Of a stretch of 64,000 bases of DNA, positions 9,208-19,206 are shown in pieces. Each line of letters begins with the position of its first letter. The first letter of the stretch is position 1. The notes beneath the pieces were generated by a model. The model was not told the origin of the DNA. It saw only the letters and a program-made list of their open reading frames with translations, and ran no database searches. A program made the translations under genes and the position numbers. The stretch covers positions 1-64,000 of the forward strand of contig NZ_JOTP01000001.1 of the NCBI RefSeq assembly GCF_000715205.1, written 5' to 3'. Origin of the DNA: Bacillus zhangzhouensis (GTDB lineage: Bacteria; Bacillota; Bacilli; Bacillales; Bacillaceae).

Positions 9208-9223
9208 GTATAGTAGTCTATAC
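9208..9223 (-). promoter_or_regulatory. NagR-type operator upstream of nagA
   Basis: GTATAG-TAGT-CTATAC is an inverted repeat with perfect 6-nt arms, resembling the GTnTAGACnAC-type sites of HutC-subfamily GntR regulators. It lies 50-65 nt before the nagA start, where a repressor site is expected. Binding by NagR is inferred from position and family. Confidence 0.7.
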
Positions 9224-9262
9224 CAGTTAAGGAGGGAAGACAGGGTCAGGATAAAATACTGT

Positions 9263-9291
9263 TTTGGGTTCATCATTGAAAGTGATAAAAT
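9263..9291 (+). promoter_or_regulatory. Probable SigA promoter of hprK
   Basis: TTTGGG at 9263 is followed after 17 nt by TAAAAT at 9286-9291, with a TG one base before it (extended -10). It lies 45 nt ahead of the hprK start in the nagA-hprK divergent region. Confidence 0.5.
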
Positions 9292-9335
9292 AGAGCTGTA
9301 TTTCTGAAACGCCTGTGATAAAAGGAGGAAGAAGC

Positions 9336-10268
9336 GTGCCGAAAGTTCGTACGAAGGACATAATGGAACAATTTCATCTTGAACTGGTAAGTGGGGAAGA
9401 AGGGATTAATCGTCCCATTACAATCAGTGATCTTTCCAGACCAGGTATTGAAATGGCTGGATATTTTACATATTACCCAAAAGAAAGAGTTCAACTTTTA
9501 GGGAAAACAGAGCTTTCCTTTTTTGAACAACTCCCAGAACGTGAACGAAAGCAGAGAATGATGTCTCTTTGTACAGATATTACCCCTGCTATTATTTTGT
9601 CCCGAGATCGTGAAGTGCCGAAGGAATTAATTGAAGCATCAAATGAAAATGGGGTGCCGGTATTACGATCAAGTTTAAAAACGACAAGACTTTCGAGTCG
9701 ATTAACCAACTTTTTAGAAAGTAAGCTTGCACCAACGACCGCTATTCATGGCGTGCTCGTAGATGTATATGGTGTAGGTGTTTTGTTAATTGGGAAAAGC
9801 GGAGTAGGAAAAAGTGAAACAGCCTTAGAACTAGTGAAGAGGGGACACAGACTGGTCGCGGACGATTGCGTGGAAATCCGTCAAGAGGATCAGGATACGT
9901 TAGTTGGGAGCGCACCAGAGCTGATTGAACACCTCCTGGAAATTCGGGGCTTAGGCATTATTAACGTGATGACCTTATTTGGTGCAGGCGCCGTCAGAAG
10001 CTATAAGAGAATTACGATTGTGATGAACCTTGAGCTTTGGGAACAAGGCAAACAGTATGATCGTTTAGGGCTTGAAGAAGAGAAAATGCGGATCATTGAT
10101 ACAGATGTACCGAAGCTGACCATCCCTGTACGTCCAGGACGAAATTTAGCGGTCATTATTGAGGTGGCTGCGATGAACTTCAGATTGAAACGAATGGGGC
10201 ATAATGCAGCGGAACAATTTACAAGTAAACTTGCCGATGTCATTGAAGACAATGGCCAGGATGAATAG
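9336..10268 (+). CDS. hprK: HprK/P, HPr(Ser) kinase/phosphorylase
   Basis: The bifunctional enzyme phosphorylates HPr and Crh on Ser46 using ATP or pyrophosphate and reverses the reaction with phosphate; it is the sensor of carbon catabolite repression in Bacillus. The GTG at 9336, seven bases after AAAGGAGG, gives exactly 310 residues, the B. subtilis length; an in-frame GTG at 9315 lacks a ribosome-binding site. The N-terminal half resembles a MurF-like sensor. The P-loop GKSGVGKS begins near residue 153 and the family signature [10 protein letters not shown] near 205. It heads hprK-lgt-yvoD-ppaX-yvoF. Its substrate gene crh lies 20 kb downstream in this window. Confidence 0.97.
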   Translation: MPKVRTKDIMEQFHLELVSGEEGINRPITISDLSRPGIEMAGYFTYYPKERVQLLGKTELSFFEQLPERERKQRMMSLCTDITPAIILSRDREVPKELIEASNENGVPVLRSSLKTTRLSSRLTNFLESKLAPTTAIHGVLVDVYGVGVLLIGKSGVGKSETALELVKRGHRLVADDCVEIRQEDQDTLVGSAPELIEHLLEIRGLGIINVMTLFGAGAVRSYKRITIVMNLELWEQGKQYDRLGLEEEKMRIIDTDVPKLTIPVRPGRNLAVIIEVAAMNFRLKRMGHNAAEQFTSKLADVIEDNGQDE

Positions 10269-10279
10269 GAGTTGTCTAT

Positions 10280-11104
10280 ATGAACGAAGCAATTCAACCA
10301 ATTGATCCGATTGCTTTTCAGCTCGGACCTATATCGGTTCATTGGTATGGTGTCATTATAGGGGTCGGAGCCTTGCTTGGACTCTGGCTCGCACTGAGAG
10401 AGTGTGAAAAAAGAGGAATCAATAAAGATATGTTTATTGACTTAATCTTATTTGCGATTCCAATAGCCATTATTTGTGCACGAATTTATTATGTGTCCTT
10501 TGAATGGGACTATTATCAGCAGCATCCAAATGAAATCATTAAGATTTGGAATGGCGGAATTGCAATACATGGCGGGCTGATAGGTGCTGTGCTGACAGCC
10601 ATTGTATTTACAAAAGTGAGAAAGGTATCCTTTTGGAAAATCGCCGATGTGGCAGCACCTAGTATTTTACTAGGGCAGGCTATCGGGCGTTGGGGCAACT
10701 TCATTAATCAGGAAGCTCATGGTGAGGCTGTCTCAAGAGCCTTTTTAGAAAATTTGCATCTGCCTGAGTTTATGATTAATCAAATGTATATTGATGGTAC
10801 CTATTATCACCCAACGTTTTTATACGAATCCTTATGGAATCTTGCCGGCGTTGTGATTTTGATTTTATTACGCAGAGCATCGCTCCGTAGAGGCGAAATT
10901 TTCTTGTCTTATTTAATTTGGTATTCAATTGGTCGTTTCTTCATTGAAGGAATGAGAACGGACAGCTTAATGCTGACAGAGCATCTTCGAATTGCACAGA
11001 TGATTTCGATTGCGATATTTGTAGTGGCTGTTCTGCTGATTGCCTATAGAAGAATCAAAGGCTACGCATCTATTCCGTATAAAGAGAACAACTCATCGAA
11101 TTAA
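10280..11104 (+). CDS. lgt: Lgt, prolipoprotein diacylglyceryl transferase
   Basis: Lgt attaches diacylglycerol from phosphatidylglycerol to the lipobox cysteine of prolipoproteins, as with the three lipoprotein precursors later in this window. The 274-residue protein (B. subtilis 269) has seven predicted membrane helices, the family signature [13 protein letters not shown] near residue 137 and the conserved AIHGGLIGA near 95. AGGAG precedes the ATG. It lies 11 nt after hprK. Confidence 0.97.
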   Translation: MNEAIQPIDPIAFQLGPISVHWYGVIIGVGALLGLWLALRECEKRGINKDMFIDLILFAIPIAIICARIYYVSFEWDYYQQHPNEIIKIWNGGIAIHGGLIGAVLTAIVFTKVRKVSFWKIADVAAPSILLGQAIGRWGNFINQEAHGEAVSRAFLENLHLPEFMINQMYIDGTYYHPTFLYESLWNLAGVVILILLRRASLRRGEIFLSYLIWYSIGRFFIEGMRTDSLMLTEHLRIAQMISIAIFVVAVLLIAYRRIKGYASIPYKENNSSN

Positions 11105-11123
11105 GCAGGAGGGATCAGTGAAG

Positions 11124-12068
11124 ATGGGGGAGACATGGAAAAACGGCTTAAAAGCAGGGCTATCGACAACTTGGACACTTGGAAAAGTCATCTTTCCAGT
11201 TACCATTCTCGTCAGTATCTTGCAGCATACGCCTGTTATGGATTGGATCATACAATTCATACGGCCATTTATGGGGTTGTTTGGTCTTTCAGGAGAAGCG
11301 GCGATTCCGCTTGTATTAGGTAATATGCTGAACTTGTATGCGGGTATTGCCGCTATCTTGACATTAGAGCTTCCTGTGAAGGAAGTGTTCATTTTAGCGG
11401 TGATGCTATCCTTTTGTCATAACCTGATGATTGAATCGACAGTGGCGGCAAAGGTTGGACTGAGGGTGTCTGTGATTTTGTTAGTCAGAATCAGTCTTGC
11501 CGTTGTTTCAGCTATAGTCATTCATCTCGTTTGGCAGGGCGGCCAAGAAACTGCGCAATATGGCTTGCTTACGGCGGCTCAAACGGCTGATGTGCCTTCA
11601 AGCTGGTACATGATCGTTCTCCTTGCCTTACAGAAAGCCGTTCTCGGTGTGCTCCAGCTGGCTTGTATTGTCATCCCTCTCATGATCATCATTCAATTCA
11701 TGAGAGATTTGGGGTGGCTGCATACTTTGTCTAAGTGGCTGTCTCCTTTTACTAGAATGCTTGGAATGAAAGAAAATACGCCTATGACGATGGTAGCTGG
11801 ATTAACCATTGGTCTAGCTTATGGAGCAGGAGTGATGATGAAGGCAGTGGAAGAAGACGGCGTGAGTAAAAAAGATTTAACCCTTGCCTTCATTTTCCTT
11901 GTTGCTTGTCATGCGGTGGTTGAAGATACCCTGATTTTTATTCCACTTGGCATTCCAGTATGGCCGCTTCTTGTCATCCGCCTGATTTCTGCAATTTTAT
12001 TGACAGCTGCCATTAGCTATATTTGGCGAAAGCGTGAACATGCAGCTGTTAGAAAGGAAGCCATATGA
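11124..12068 (+). CDS. yvoD: YvoD, nucleoside-recognition-domain membrane protein
   Basis: The 314-residue polytopic membrane protein has two Gate (nucleoside recognition) domains, around residues 45-150 and 190-300, as in spore maturation protein and FeoB-linked families. The transported ligand is unknown. A frame open from 11040 runs inside lgt, but AGGAGG at 11107-11112 serves either GTG 11118 or ATG 11124; the ATG is chosen, and the alternative adds two residues. The 3' end overlaps ppaX by four bases. Conservation next to hprK and ppaX is a Bacillus trait. Confidence 0.85.
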   Translation: MGETWKNGLKAGLSTTWTLGKVIFPVTILVSILQHTPVMDWIIQFIRPFMGLFGLSGEAAIPLVLGNMLNLYAGIAAILTLELPVKEVFILAVMLSFCHNLMIESTVAAKVGLRVSVILLVRISLAVVSAIVIHLVWQGGQETAQYGLLTAAQTADVPSSWYMIVLLALQKAVLGVLQLACIVIPLMIIIQFMRDLGWLHTLSKWLSPFTRMLGMKENTPMTMVAGLTIGLAYGAGVMMKAVEEDGVSKKDLTLAFIFLVACHAVVEDTLIFIPLGIPVWPLLVIRLISAILLTAAISYIWRKREHAAVRKEAI

Positions 12069-12715
12069 ACGAATTAACGATCAACACAGTGCTCTTTGAT
12101 TTAGATGGCACGTTAATCAATACAAATGAATTAATTATAGCTTCATTTCAGCATACGCTGGATCATTATTACCCTGGTCAGTACAGCCGTGAGGATATCC
12201 TTCATTTCATTGGTCCCTCATTGTTTGATACATTTTCTGCGATGGACCCAGACTTGACGGATGACATGATTCAGATGTATCGAACGTTTAATCATGAACA
12301 GCATGATTTGCTTGTGACTGAGTATGAGACGGTTATAGATACATTGAAAGTGCTGCAGGATCAAGGATTTAAGCTCGGCATTGTCACAACGAAGATACGT
12401 GATACCGTTTTAATGGGATTGAAGCTGACAGGTTTAGAGCCGTTCTTTGAAGTTATTGTCACACTTGATGATGTACAAAACGAGAAGCCGCATCCGGAAC
12501 CTGTCCAGCTGGCATTATCCAAGCTTGGTAGTGATCCACATGAAGCGGTCATGGTCGGCGATAATTATCACGACATTTTGTCTGGTCAAGCAGCAGGGAC
12601 AAAAACGGCAGGTGTCGCTTGGTCTATTAAGGGAGAAGAGGCCCTTTTAAAGCATCGCCCTGATTTCATGCTGAAGAAAATGAGTGATCTTTTGGCGATT
12701 GTTGGAGCTGATTAA
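12065..12715 (+). CDS. ppaX: PpaX, HAD-family inorganic pyrophosphatase
   Basis: PpaX hydrolyses pyrophosphate, a product and substrate of HprK/P, which explains its conserved operon with hprK. The 216 residues match the B. subtilis length. HAD motifs are in place: DLDGTL near residue 11, the TT step in GIVTTK near 106, K near 140 (NEKPHPEP) and GDNYHD near 164. The start overlaps yvoD by ATGA. It is 1 nt from yvoF. Confidence 0.95.
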   Translation: MNELTINTVLFDLDGTLINTNELIIASFQHTLDHYYPGQYSREDILHFIGPSLFDTFSAMDPDLTDDMIQMYRTFNHEQHDLLVTEYETVIDTLKVLQDQGFKLGIVTTKIRDTVLMGLKLTGLEPFFEVIVTLDDVQNEKPHPEPVQLALSKLGSDPHEAVMVGDNYHDILSGQAAGTKTAGVAWSIKGEEALLKHRPDFMLKKMSDLLAIVGAD

Positions 12716-12716
12716 G

Positions 12717-13235
12717 TTGAGAAAAACAGATCGTTATCCTGTAAAAGGGGTCAATTCGCTTAGACAAGTCTATCGGACGGTCCCCTTTCTCAAAGTTGTG
12801 AAAAACTTTATCTTTATTCAATTGGCAAGGTACACGCCCTTTATGGGAATGAAAAACTGGATTTATCGGACTTTCCTTCGTATGAAAGTCGGCGAGGATA
12901 CGGCGTTTGCCTTAATGGTCATGGTTGATTTGATGTTTCCTGAGAAAATCACTGTCGGTCGAAATAGTGTGGTCGGCTATAACACGACGATCTTGTCCCA
13001 TGAGTATTTGATTAAAGAGTACAGACTTGGGGAAGTCTATATTGGTGATGAAGTCTTAATTGGAGCAAATTCAACCATTCTGCCTGGAGTGACGATTGGT
13101 GATGGTGCAATCGTATCGGCGGGTACACTTGTTCATAAGGATGTTCCGGCAGGCTCCTTTGTTGGAGGAAATCCAATGCGCATGATTTATACGAAAGAAC
13201 AAATGGAAGCACGTCAATCTACGTCTGCTGAGTAG
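12717..13235 (+). CDS. yvoF: YvoF, left-handed beta-helix acetyltransferase
   Basis: The 172-residue protein belongs to the hexapeptide-repeat (LbetaH) O-acetyltransferases. Hexapeptide rungs run from about residue 75 to 155 (VGEDTAF, ITVGRNSVVGYN, YIGDEVLIGANS, VTIGDGAIVSAG) and the product ends in the GGNPMRMI cap typical of the family. The TTG at 12717 is preceded at 9 nt by GGAG and gives exactly the B. subtilis length; a GTG at 12684 lies inside ppaX without a site. The acceptor is unknown. Confidence 0.88.
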   Translation: MRKTDRYPVKGVNSLRQVYRTVPFLKVVKNFIFIQLARYTPFMGMKNWIYRTFLRMKVGEDTAFALMVMVDLMFPEKITVGRNSVVGYNTTILSHEYLIKEYRLGEVYIGDEVLIGANSTILPGVTIGDGAIVSAGTLVHKDVPAGSFVGGNPMRMIYTKEQMEARQSTSAE

Positions 13236-13251
13236 CCCGGCAGACTTTTTT
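13223..13251 (+). terminator. Terminator of the hprK-yvoF operon
   Basis: GTCTGC/GCAGAC stem with an 11-nt loop is followed by TTTTTTG. The stem overlaps the yvoF stop codon. Confidence 0.8.
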
Positions 13252-13252
13252 G

Positions 13253-13288
13253 TTGACATTCTGACTTGGTGTAACTATAATGATTACA
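13253..13288 (+). promoter_or_regulatory. SigA promoter of the Rrf2 gene with an operator over the -10
   Basis: TTGACA at 13253-13258 and TATAAT at 13276-13281 are spaced by 17 nt, a consensus SigA promoter. TGTAA at 13270-13274 and TTACA at 13284-13288 form an inverted repeat across the -10 box, the same half-site as the perfect palindrome before the next gene, suggesting autorepression. Confidence 0.8.
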
Positions 13289-13304
13289 ACAGAGGTGAGA
13301 AAAC

Positions 13305-13733
13305 ATGAAAATCAGCAGCAGATTTACTGTCGCTGTCCATATTCTGGCCTTGCTATCACTTGAAAAAGGATCATTACAGACATCGGAGGATATCGCAGGA
13401 AGTGTGAATACAAACCCAGTGGTCATCCGCCGCATTATGAGTAAATTAAAAAAAGCAGGCCTCATTTCAACAAGTCTTGGCAAAGGTGGTTCTCAGTTGA
13501 ACCGCAGTGAAGACGACATCACACTGCTCGATGTGTATAAAGCGGTGGAAGTCGTGGATGAGGGGGAATTGTTTCAAATCCATGAAAGCCCAAATCCTGA
13601 CTGTCCGATCGGTGCAAATATTCAAGCGGTACTCGAATTGATTTTGTGCCGCGCCCAAAGTGCGATGGAGCAAGTGCTTGCTGAGATCAAATTAAGTGAA
13701 CTAACGCAGGTGTTAATCAAAAAAATTGGATGA
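13305..13733 (+). CDS. ywnA: Rrf2-family transcriptional regulator (YwnA-like)
   Basis: The 142-residue protein starts with the Rrf2 winged helix (MKISSRFTVAVHILALLSLE) and has recognition helix SVNTNPVVIRRIMSKLKKAG at residues 30-49. Only two cysteines are near the usual cluster region (NPDCPIG and ILCRAQ), fewer than in Fe-S Rrf2 proteins, so an iron-sulfur cofactor is doubtful. B. subtilis ywnA-ywnB has the same pair of genes in the same order. The palindromes at 13270 and 13759 are the likely targets. Confidence 0.85.
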   Translation: MKISSRFTVAVHILALLSLEKGSLQTSEDIAGSVNTNPVVIRRIMSKLKKAGLISTSLGKGGSQLNRSEDDITLLDVYKAVEVVDEGELFQIHESPNPDCPIGANIQAVLELILCRAQSAMEQVLAEIKLSELTQVLIKKIG

Positions 13734-13758
13734 TCTATTCAATTTTTTTTACCTCTGT

Positions 13759-13777
13759 TGTAACTGAATCAGTTACA
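13759..13777 (+). promoter_or_regulatory. Perfect 19-bp palindrome before ywnB, likely Rrf2 operator
   Basis: TGTAACTGA-A-TCAGTTACA is a perfect inverted repeat 47 nt before the ywnB start. It shares TGTAA-N9-TTACA spacing with the site over the upstream regulator's promoter. Recognition by the Rrf2 protein is inferred. Confidence 0.75.
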
Positions 13778-13823
13778 TCTTTCTTTATTATCAACATAAA
13801 ACCATATTGTAGGAGGAGTTAAC

Positions 13824-14465
13824 ATGAAAATTGGAATCATTGGCGCAACAGGTAAAGCAGGACAAGAAATTTTAAAAGAGGTTCAATCAAGAGGACATGA
13901 AGTGACGGCAATCGTCCGAGATGCACAAAAGGTGACAGATTCATCACTAGCTGTTCTTGAAAAGGACGTGTTTCACTTGCAAGCAGAAGACATCAAAGGC
14001 TTTGATGTCATTGTGAATGCATTTGGCGCACCTGCTGGAAAAGAGCACCTTCATGTAGAAGCAGGAAAAAAACTGATTGATATTCTAAAAGAGGCGCCTG
14101 AGACTCGTTTAATCGTTGTGGGCGGAGCAGGCAGTCTATTTGTAGATGAGGCCAAAACAACAAGACTTGTTGACACTCCAGAGTTTCCAAAAGAATACAT
14201 CGCCACTGCTTCACAGCAAGGAGAAAACCTAATGGATCTTCAAAAGACCGAAGGATTAAAATGGACATTCCTCAGTCCAGCTGCATTCTTTGATCCAGAA
14301 GGCAAACGTTCAGGTTCTTATGTGAAAGGAAAGGATCATCTTATTGTCAATTCAAAAGGTGACAGCTATGTGAGCTATGCCGACTACGCCATTGCGCTTG
14401 TTGATGAACTTGAGCAGGCTGCCCATGTTGGAGAACGTTTTACAGTTGTATCTGAAGCAGAATAA
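13824..14465 (+). CDS. ywnB: YwnB-like NAD(P)-binding oxidoreductase
   Basis: This 213-residue protein is an atypical short-chain dehydrogenase/NmrA-like Rossmann protein. The dinucleotide loop GATGKAGQ is at residues 7-14 and VVGGAGSLF lies near 96. Relatives bind NADPH and act as oxidoreductases or redox sensors. GGAGGAG precedes the ATG. It follows the Rrf2 regulator and its palindromic operator, so it is probably the regulated target. The substrate is unknown. Confidence 0.85.
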   Translation: MKIGIIGATGKAGQEILKEVQSRGHEVTAIVRDAQKVTDSSLAVLEKDVFHLQAEDIKGFDVIVNAFGAPAGKEHLHVEAGKKLIDILKEAPETRLIVVGGAGSLFVDEAKTTRLVDTPEFPKEYIATASQQGENLMDLQKTEGLKWTFLSPAAFFDPEGKRSGSYVKGKDHLIVNSKGDSYVSYADYAIALVDELEQAAHVGERFTVVSEAE

Positions 14466-14469
14466 GAAG

Positions 14470-14497
14470 AAAAAAACCCCGCTGTGTGCGGGGTTTT
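14470..14497. terminator. Bidirectional terminator ywnB/yvpB
   Basis: ACCCCGC and GCGGGGT form a 7-bp GC-rich stem with a TGTGT loop, flanked by A6 on the left and TTTT on the right. It serves both convergent genes. Confidence 0.88.
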
Positions 14498-15290
14498 ATG
14501 CTTTAATGATAATCGCCTGATTGCCCATCTGTTCCCAAGAATCTTCAAACCGATCACGATCGACTTTCTGATTTTTTTGTCCGTAAGGGTTATTCAAGTA
14601 GACGTGCTCCTTGTCATAGCCTGTGACGACAACGCTATGCACATTAAAGCTCACATCTATTTTGCCATTCGGCGTATTCCATGTTTCGATGTTATTTGTT
14701 TTGTCAAAGGTAGATGTCGTAATCACCCATACAGGGTAGCCCTTTTCAAGTGATTGGTAGATAGCCTTTTTGACAGGCTTTCCAGTTAAGTCGACGACTT
14801 GATCACCCGCGTATTTTTTCGCAAGTTGATAAATCGGTTCATGGTATACTCCAAGACCTGGTCCATTCTCCATATCGCCTACAAACCCATCATGTGGGTC
14901 TCCTTTTAAGCCATTCTCATAATTTAGTGGAACGCGCTTGATTTCATTTGCCAATGTGTTTTTTGTCACTCGCTCATAGCCGCTGTAATGAAGCAGCATC
15001 GCTAAGCTTGTGACTTCGCAGCCGTTATAAAGCTTTGGTGCATCCATTTGATTATAGAGGATGACATCCATGGCTTTTTTGCTTCCTTTTAAAGACTTGT
15101 GTGTGGCATCCGTTTTTTTCGTTGAACGTGTCTCTTCTGCCGCAAGTGCAGTATCGTTTTCTTTTTCTTTTGCTGCTTCGTGTGGCGAAGCTGTTTTTTT
15201 GACTTGGTCGATTTGTGAAACATAAATAAAGCCGAAATAAACAAGACATGCGCACAACAAAGTTAAGGTTATTGTCTGGATGAGCTTCAC
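14496..15290 (-). CDS. yvpB: YvpB-like exported C39-family peptidase
   Basis: The 264-residue product has an N-terminal hydrophobic segment (about residues 7-25) acting as signal or membrane anchor, a Lys/Glu-rich linker to about 80, and a C39-like papain-fold domain. The catalytic Cys is in NGCEVTSLAMLL (about residue 93) and the His in NVHSVVVTGYD (about 215), followed by an N-rich strand. Start is GTG, six bases after GGAG. It sits between ywnB and hisZ as a single gene. Substrate unknown. Confidence 0.87.
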   Translation of the reverse strand: MKLIQTITLTLLCACLVYFGFIYVSQIDQVKKTASPHEAAKEKENDTALAAEETRSTKKTDATHKSLKGSKKAMDVILYNQMDAPKLYNGCEVTSLAMLLHYSGYERVTKNTLANEIKRVPLNYENGLKGDPHDGFVGDMENGPGLGVYHEPIYQLAKKYAGDQVVDLTGKPVKKAIYQSLEKGYPVWVITTSTFDKTNNIETWNTPNGKIDVSFNVHSVVVTGYDKEHVYLNNPYGQKNQKVDRDRFEDSWEQMGNQAIIIKA

Positions 15291-15427
15291 TGTAATCTCC
15301 TGTGTTATTCAATATTTTTAAGTATTATAGCACGTTCCTTCATTGAACATGTAGAAAAGGTTCAGGTGTCACTTGAATGTAATAATTCCACAAATTTTTA
15401 ATGAAAATCGAGAGAAAATAAAAATGA

Positions 15428-15477
15428 TTGATTTAATCGCTTTATTTTGTTAGCATATTATCATATTAGCGAACTAA
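15428..15477 (+). promoter_or_regulatory. Candidate promoter/operator region of the his operon
   Basis: TTAGCGAACTAA at 15466-15477 is a short inverted repeat (TTAG/CTAA), and TTAGCATATTA at 15450-15460 repeats its left half 16 nt earlier. TATTAT at 15456 could be a -10. A TrpR-like HisR/YerC repressor controls his genes in related Bacillus; the match here is by eye and weak. No T-box features were found in the 230 nt before hisZ. Confidence 0.35.
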
Positions 15478-15523
15478 AGGATTCGGAATTTTTCGTTTTA
15501 ATATGTTGGAGGTGCGGAAGAAC

Positions 15524-16699
15524 ATGTTTATGTTTGAGAAACCATATGGTATGCGGGATTCATTGCCAGGATTGTATGAGACGAAGAAAAAAGTGAGACA
15601 TTCATTAACAGAGGTCATAAATGGTTGGGGTTACCGTTTGATGGAGACACCAACGCTTGAATTTTACGATACAGTCGGTGTTCAATCGGCGATTACAGAT
15701 ACACAGCTATTTAAGCTCCTTGATCAAAATGGTCAAACCCTTGTGCTGAGACCTGATATGACGGGACCGATTGCGAGAGTGGCGGCTTCAAAGCTTCATG
15801 AGCAGGCGTATCCACTTCGGGTTGGTTATGCAGCCAATGTGTTCCGGGCTCAGGAAAGAGAAGGCGGAAGACCATCTGAATTTGAGCAGATCGGAATTGA
15901 ATTGATTGGTGATGGTTCAATTAGTGCAGATGCTGAAGTCATCGCGCTTGTCGTGTTTGCGTTAAAAAATGCCGGGCTCCAATCATTCAAGATAGCGATC
16001 GGGCATGTCGCTTTAGCAGAGACGTTATTTGTAGATGTACTGGGAAATACAGAGCGTGCAAACGTCCTTCGGCGATTTTTATATGAAAAGAATTATGTTG
16101 GATACCGGCAGCATGTGAAGCAATTACCGCTTTCCTCCATCGATAAAATGAGGTTGTTACAGCTTTTAGATTTACGCGGCGGTAAGGAAGTCACAGAGCG
16201 GGCAGATGAAATCGTGGTTTCACAAGAGGGAAAAGAGGTGCTCGCTGAGTTAAAGGCACTTTGGGAGACACTTGAAGATTACGGCTGTACAGAATATATC
16301 CGTTTAGACTTAAGCATGGTGAGTCATATGAGCTATTACACGGGCATTTTGTTTGAAGTATTTGCAGATCATGTTGGGTCTGTCATTGGAAGTGGCGGTA
16401 GATATGATCAATTACTTGCTCATTTTGATGCACCTGCACCAGCTACAGGGTTCGGTCTTCGATTAGACCGCCTTCTTGAAGCACTCGATGTAAAAGAAAT
16501 GAATGAGCCGCAGGAGGCTGTGATTTTCAGTAAAGAACAAAGACTAGAAGCATTTGCTTTTGCAGAAAAAGAGCGTTCAAAAGGCAAAAAAATGGTCCTG
16601 CAAGACTTAGCGGGTATTGAGAATATTGACGCGATGACCAAGGCATTTGAGCAAGTGACTTATTTTATCGGCGCTAGAAAGGAAGAGCAAAATGGGTAA
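15524..16699 (+). CDS. hisZ: HisZ, regulatory subunit of ATP phosphoribosyltransferase
   Basis: HisZ is a histidyl-tRNA-synthetase paralogue that does not charge tRNA but combines with short HisG to form active, histidine-inhibited ATP phosphoribosyltransferase. The class II synthetase core is visible, including motif 2 ([16 protein letters not shown], near residue 110) and motif 3 near 300 ([13 protein letters not shown]). The anticodon-binding domain is reduced. Start ATG 15524 gives 391 residues, as in B. subtilis; GGAGG lies 11 nt before. It overlaps hisG by 8 nt and heads the operon. Confidence 0.95.
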   Translation: MFMFEKPYGMRDSLPGLYETKKKVRHSLTEVINGWGYRLMETPTLEFYDTVGVQSAITDTQLFKLLDQNGQTLVLRPDMTGPIARVAASKLHEQAYPLRVGYAANVFRAQEREGGRPSEFEQIGIELIGDGSISADAEVIALVVFALKNAGLQSFKIAIGHVALAETLFVDVLGNTERANVLRRFLYEKNYVGYRQHVKQLPLSSIDKMRLLQLLDLRGGKEVTERADEIVVSQEGKEVLAELKALWETLEDYGCTEYIRLDLSMVSHMSYYTGILFEVFADHVGSVIGSGGRYDQLLAHFDAPAPATGFGLRLDRLLEALDVKEMNEPQEAVIFSKEQRLEAFAFAEKERSKGKKMVLQDLAGIENIDAMTKAFEQVTYFIGARKEEQNG

Positions 16700-17339
16700 A
16701 GTGTTGACGATGGCGATGCCAAAGGGCCGGATATTTGAAGAAGCCGCAGGGTTGCTAAGGCAGGCGGGGTATCAGTTGCCGGAGGAATTCGAGGATTCAA
16801 GAAAATTAATCATTGATGTACCGGAAGAAAACCTCCGCTTTATCTTAGCCAAGCCAATGGATGTGACGACCTACGTAGAGCACGGTGTGGCGGATGTTGG
16901 TATTGCAGGGAAGGATGTCATGCTCGAAGAAGCTCGTGATGTATACGAAGTGCTCGATTTAAACATCAGCAAATGTCATTTAGCCGTTGCCGGATTACCG
17001 GGAGCCAACTGGGGCGGTGTTGCACCGCGTGTGGCAACAAAGTACCCAAATGTAGCATCGTCCTATTTTAGAGAACAAGGTGAGCAGGTGGAGATCATTA
17101 AACTGAATGGTTCCATTGAGTTAGCACCGCTCATCGGACTCGCCGATCGAATTGTTGACATTGTCTCCACAGGTCAAACGCTAAAGGAAAATGGACTTGT
17201 CGAAACTGAGCATATTTGTGATATTACGTCACGCTTTATTGTCAATCCTGTGAGCTACCGAATGAAGGATGCTGTCATTGATGAAATGGCGCAGCGTCTT
17301 GCCAGAATCATTGAAGGAGAAGGGGAGGAATCATCATGA
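16692..17339 (+). CDS. hisG: HisG, ATP phosphoribosyltransferase catalytic subunit (short form)
   Basis: HisG joins ATP and PRPP in the first step of histidine synthesis. The 215-residue length is the short form that lacks the C-terminal regulatory domain and depends on HisZ, present just upstream. Conserved segments are AMPKGRI near residue 8, DVGIAGKDV near 72 and the PRPP loop around [13 protein letters not shown] near 148. It overlaps hisD by ATGA. Confidence 0.96.
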   Translation: MGKVLTMAMPKGRIFEEAAGLLRQAGYQLPEEFEDSRKLIIDVPEENLRFILAKPMDVTTYVEHGVADVGIAGKDVMLEEARDVYEVLDLNISKCHLAVAGLPGANWGGVAPRVATKYPNVASSYFREQGEQVEIIKLNGSIELAPLIGLADRIVDIVSTGQTLKENGLVETEHICDITSRFIVNPVSYRMKDAVIDEMAQRLARIIEGEGEESS

Positions 17340-18625
17340 ACATCACCTACATACAAGAAGGTGAGACAGACACTCTCTCACTCAAGCGGTCTTTAGATAC
17401 AGGAACGGAAGAGCAGCGTCAGATTGTTCAGCGTATTATTCAGGAAGTGAGAAAAAATGGTGATGAAGCCGTACGATCTTTTACGAAGCAATTTGATGGT
17501 GTGTTCGTTGAAGATCCGCTTGTCACGGAAGATGAAATCGCAAAAGCCTACGAACGATTGGAGCCGGAGATGATTCAGATTATCCAAACGGCTATCCGTC
17601 ATATTCGAACATACCACGAGCGTCAGCTGACATCCTCTTGGTTTTATCACCAGCAGGACGGCTCAATGCTCGGACAAAAGGTGACGCCGCTCGATGCGGT
17701 CGGTGTGTATGTCCCCGGTGGAACAGCCGCCTACCCTTCATCGGTTTTAATGAATGTGATTCCGGCACTTGTCGCTGGCGTTGAACGAATTGTTCTTGTA
17801 ACACCACCAGGGAAAGATGGCTGTCTGTCTGACGCTGTACTGGTTGCCGCGAAGGAATTGGGTATTTCAGAAATGTATAAAATGGGCGGTGCGCAGGCGA
17901 TTGCGGCTCTTGCATATGGAACTGACAACATCCAGCCTGTTGATAAAATCACAGGTCCAGGAAACATTTATGTAGCACTTGCAAAGCGAGAAGTATTTGG
18001 TCAGGTTGATATCGATATGATTGCGGGTCCAAGTGAAATTGCTGTCCTAGCAGACGAAACGGCACTTGCACATGAGGTGGCGGCCGATTTGCTTTCGCAG
18101 GCAGAGCATGATGCGTTAGCATCCAGTATTTTGGTGACACCGTCTAAGACACTTGCTGAAAAAGTGCAGGCTGAGGTGCAAGCACAGCTGGATACTTTGC
18201 CAAGAAAATCAATCGCAGCACAATCCATACAAGATCATGGCCGTATTTACGTGACAGAATCAATTGACCGTGCAGTAGACGTCGTGAACCAATTAGCGCC
18301 AGAGCACTTAGAAGTGCTGACAGCGTATCCAGAATCATTTCTTGGTCAAATCAAGCATGCAGGGGCGATTTTCTTAGGACGTTATAGTCCAGAGCCGGTG
18401 GGAGATTATTTCGCAGGACCGAATCACGTGCTGCCAACAAACGGAACAGCGCGATTCTCCAGCCCACTTGGTGTGACCGATTTCCAAAAGAAAACGAGCA
18501 TTATTTCATATAGTCAAGAAGCCTTTGAGACACATAGGGAAAGCATTGCGGCTTTTGCAAGGTTAGAAGGGCTTGAAGCGCATGCAAGGTCCATTGAAGC
18601 GAGAAAGCGGGAGGAATCAAAATGA
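17336..18625 (+). CDS. hisD: HisD, histidinol dehydrogenase
   Basis: HisD oxidises histidinol to histidine in two NAD-dependent steps, the last reactions of the pathway. The 429-residue protein has the glycine-rich YVPGG segment near residue 125, AGPSEI near 230, zinc ligands around SQAEHD near 260 and the catalytic NQLAPEHLE near 325. It shares 4-nt overlaps with hisG and hisB. Confidence 0.97.
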   Translation: MNITYIQEGETDTLSLKRSLDTGTEEQRQIVQRIIQEVRKNGDEAVRSFTKQFDGVFVEDPLVTEDEIAKAYERLEPEMIQIIQTAIRHIRTYHERQLTSSWFYHQQDGSMLGQKVTPLDAVGVYVPGGTAAYPSSVLMNVIPALVAGVERIVLVTPPGKDGCLSDAVLVAAKELGISEMYKMGGAQAIAALAYGTDNIQPVDKITGPGNIYVALAKREVFGQVDIDMIAGPSEIAVLADETALAHEVAADLLSQAEHDALASSILVTPSKTLAEKVQAEVQAQLDTLPRKSIAAQSIQDHGRIYVTESIDRAVDVVNQLAPEHLEVLTAYPESFLGQIKHAGAIFLGRYSPEPVGDYFAGPNHVLPTNGTARFSSPLGVTDFQKKTSIISYSQEAFETHRESIAAFARLEGLEAHARSIEARKREESK

Positions 18626-19206
18626 GACAGGCGGAAACTGCGAGACAAACAAATGAAACGAACATTTCGTTAGCATTAGAGATTGATGGAGAAGGAAAAG
18701 CGGATATTCAGACAGACGTCCCTTTTATGACCCACATGCTTGATTTATTTACGAAGCATGGACACTTTAATTTGACCGTAGATGCGAAAGGAGATACGGA
18801 TGTTGATGATCACCACACAACAGAAGATATCGGCATCGTGCTTGGGCAAATGTTTAAGGAAGCGTTAGGTGATAAAAAAGGAATCAAACGGTATGGCTCT
18901 AGCTTTGTTCCGATGGATGAAACGCTTGCCCAGGTAGTAGTGGACTTAAGCAACCGTCCTCATTTGGAAATGAGAGCGGCCTTCCCAAGTCAAAAGGTCG
19001 GAACCTTTGATACAGAGCTGGTGCATGAGTTTCTTTGGAAATTTGCCCTTGAAGCTCGTATGAACCTTCATGTGATCGTTCACTACGGAACCAATACTCA
19101 CCATATGATTGAAGCAATCTTTAAAGCGATGGCACGTGCCTTAGATGAAGCAACAACCATTGATCCACGTGTGAAAGGGATTCCTTCGACAAAGGGGATG
19201 CTCTAA
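18622..19206 (+). CDS. hisB: HisB, imidazoleglycerol-phosphate dehydratase
   Basis: This monofunctional 194-residue dehydratase converts imidazole glycerol phosphate to imidazole acetol phosphate. Both manganese motifs are present: [10 protein letters not shown] near residue 63 and [11 protein letters not shown] near 156. No phosphatase domain is fused, unlike in enterobacteria; no histidinol-phosphatase gene lies in this operon. The stop overlaps the hisH start (TAATG). Confidence 0.97.
   Translation: MRQAETARQTNETNISLALEIDGEGKADIQTDVPFMTHMLDLFTKHGHFNLTVDAKGDTDVDDHHTTEDIGIVLGQMFKEALGDKKGIKRYGSSFVPMDETLAQVVVDLSNRPHLEMRAAFPSQKVGTFDTELVHEFLWKFALEARMNLHVIVHYGTNTHHMIEAIFKAMARALDEATTIDPRVKGIPSTKGML

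Noticed and set aside
14484-14753. 89-codon plus-strand frame inside yvpB
   Set aside because: It is antisense to a well-supported C39-like gene and begins within the bidirectional terminator.
15300-15523. T-box riboswitch before the his operon
   Set aside because: No T-box consensus or antiterminator/terminator pair was found; only a short TTAG/CTAA repeat.
15524-16699. Histidyl-tRNA synthetase (hisS) as an alternative name for hisZ
   Set aside because: Length, reduced C-terminal domain and position directly before short hisG identify the regulatory paralogue.
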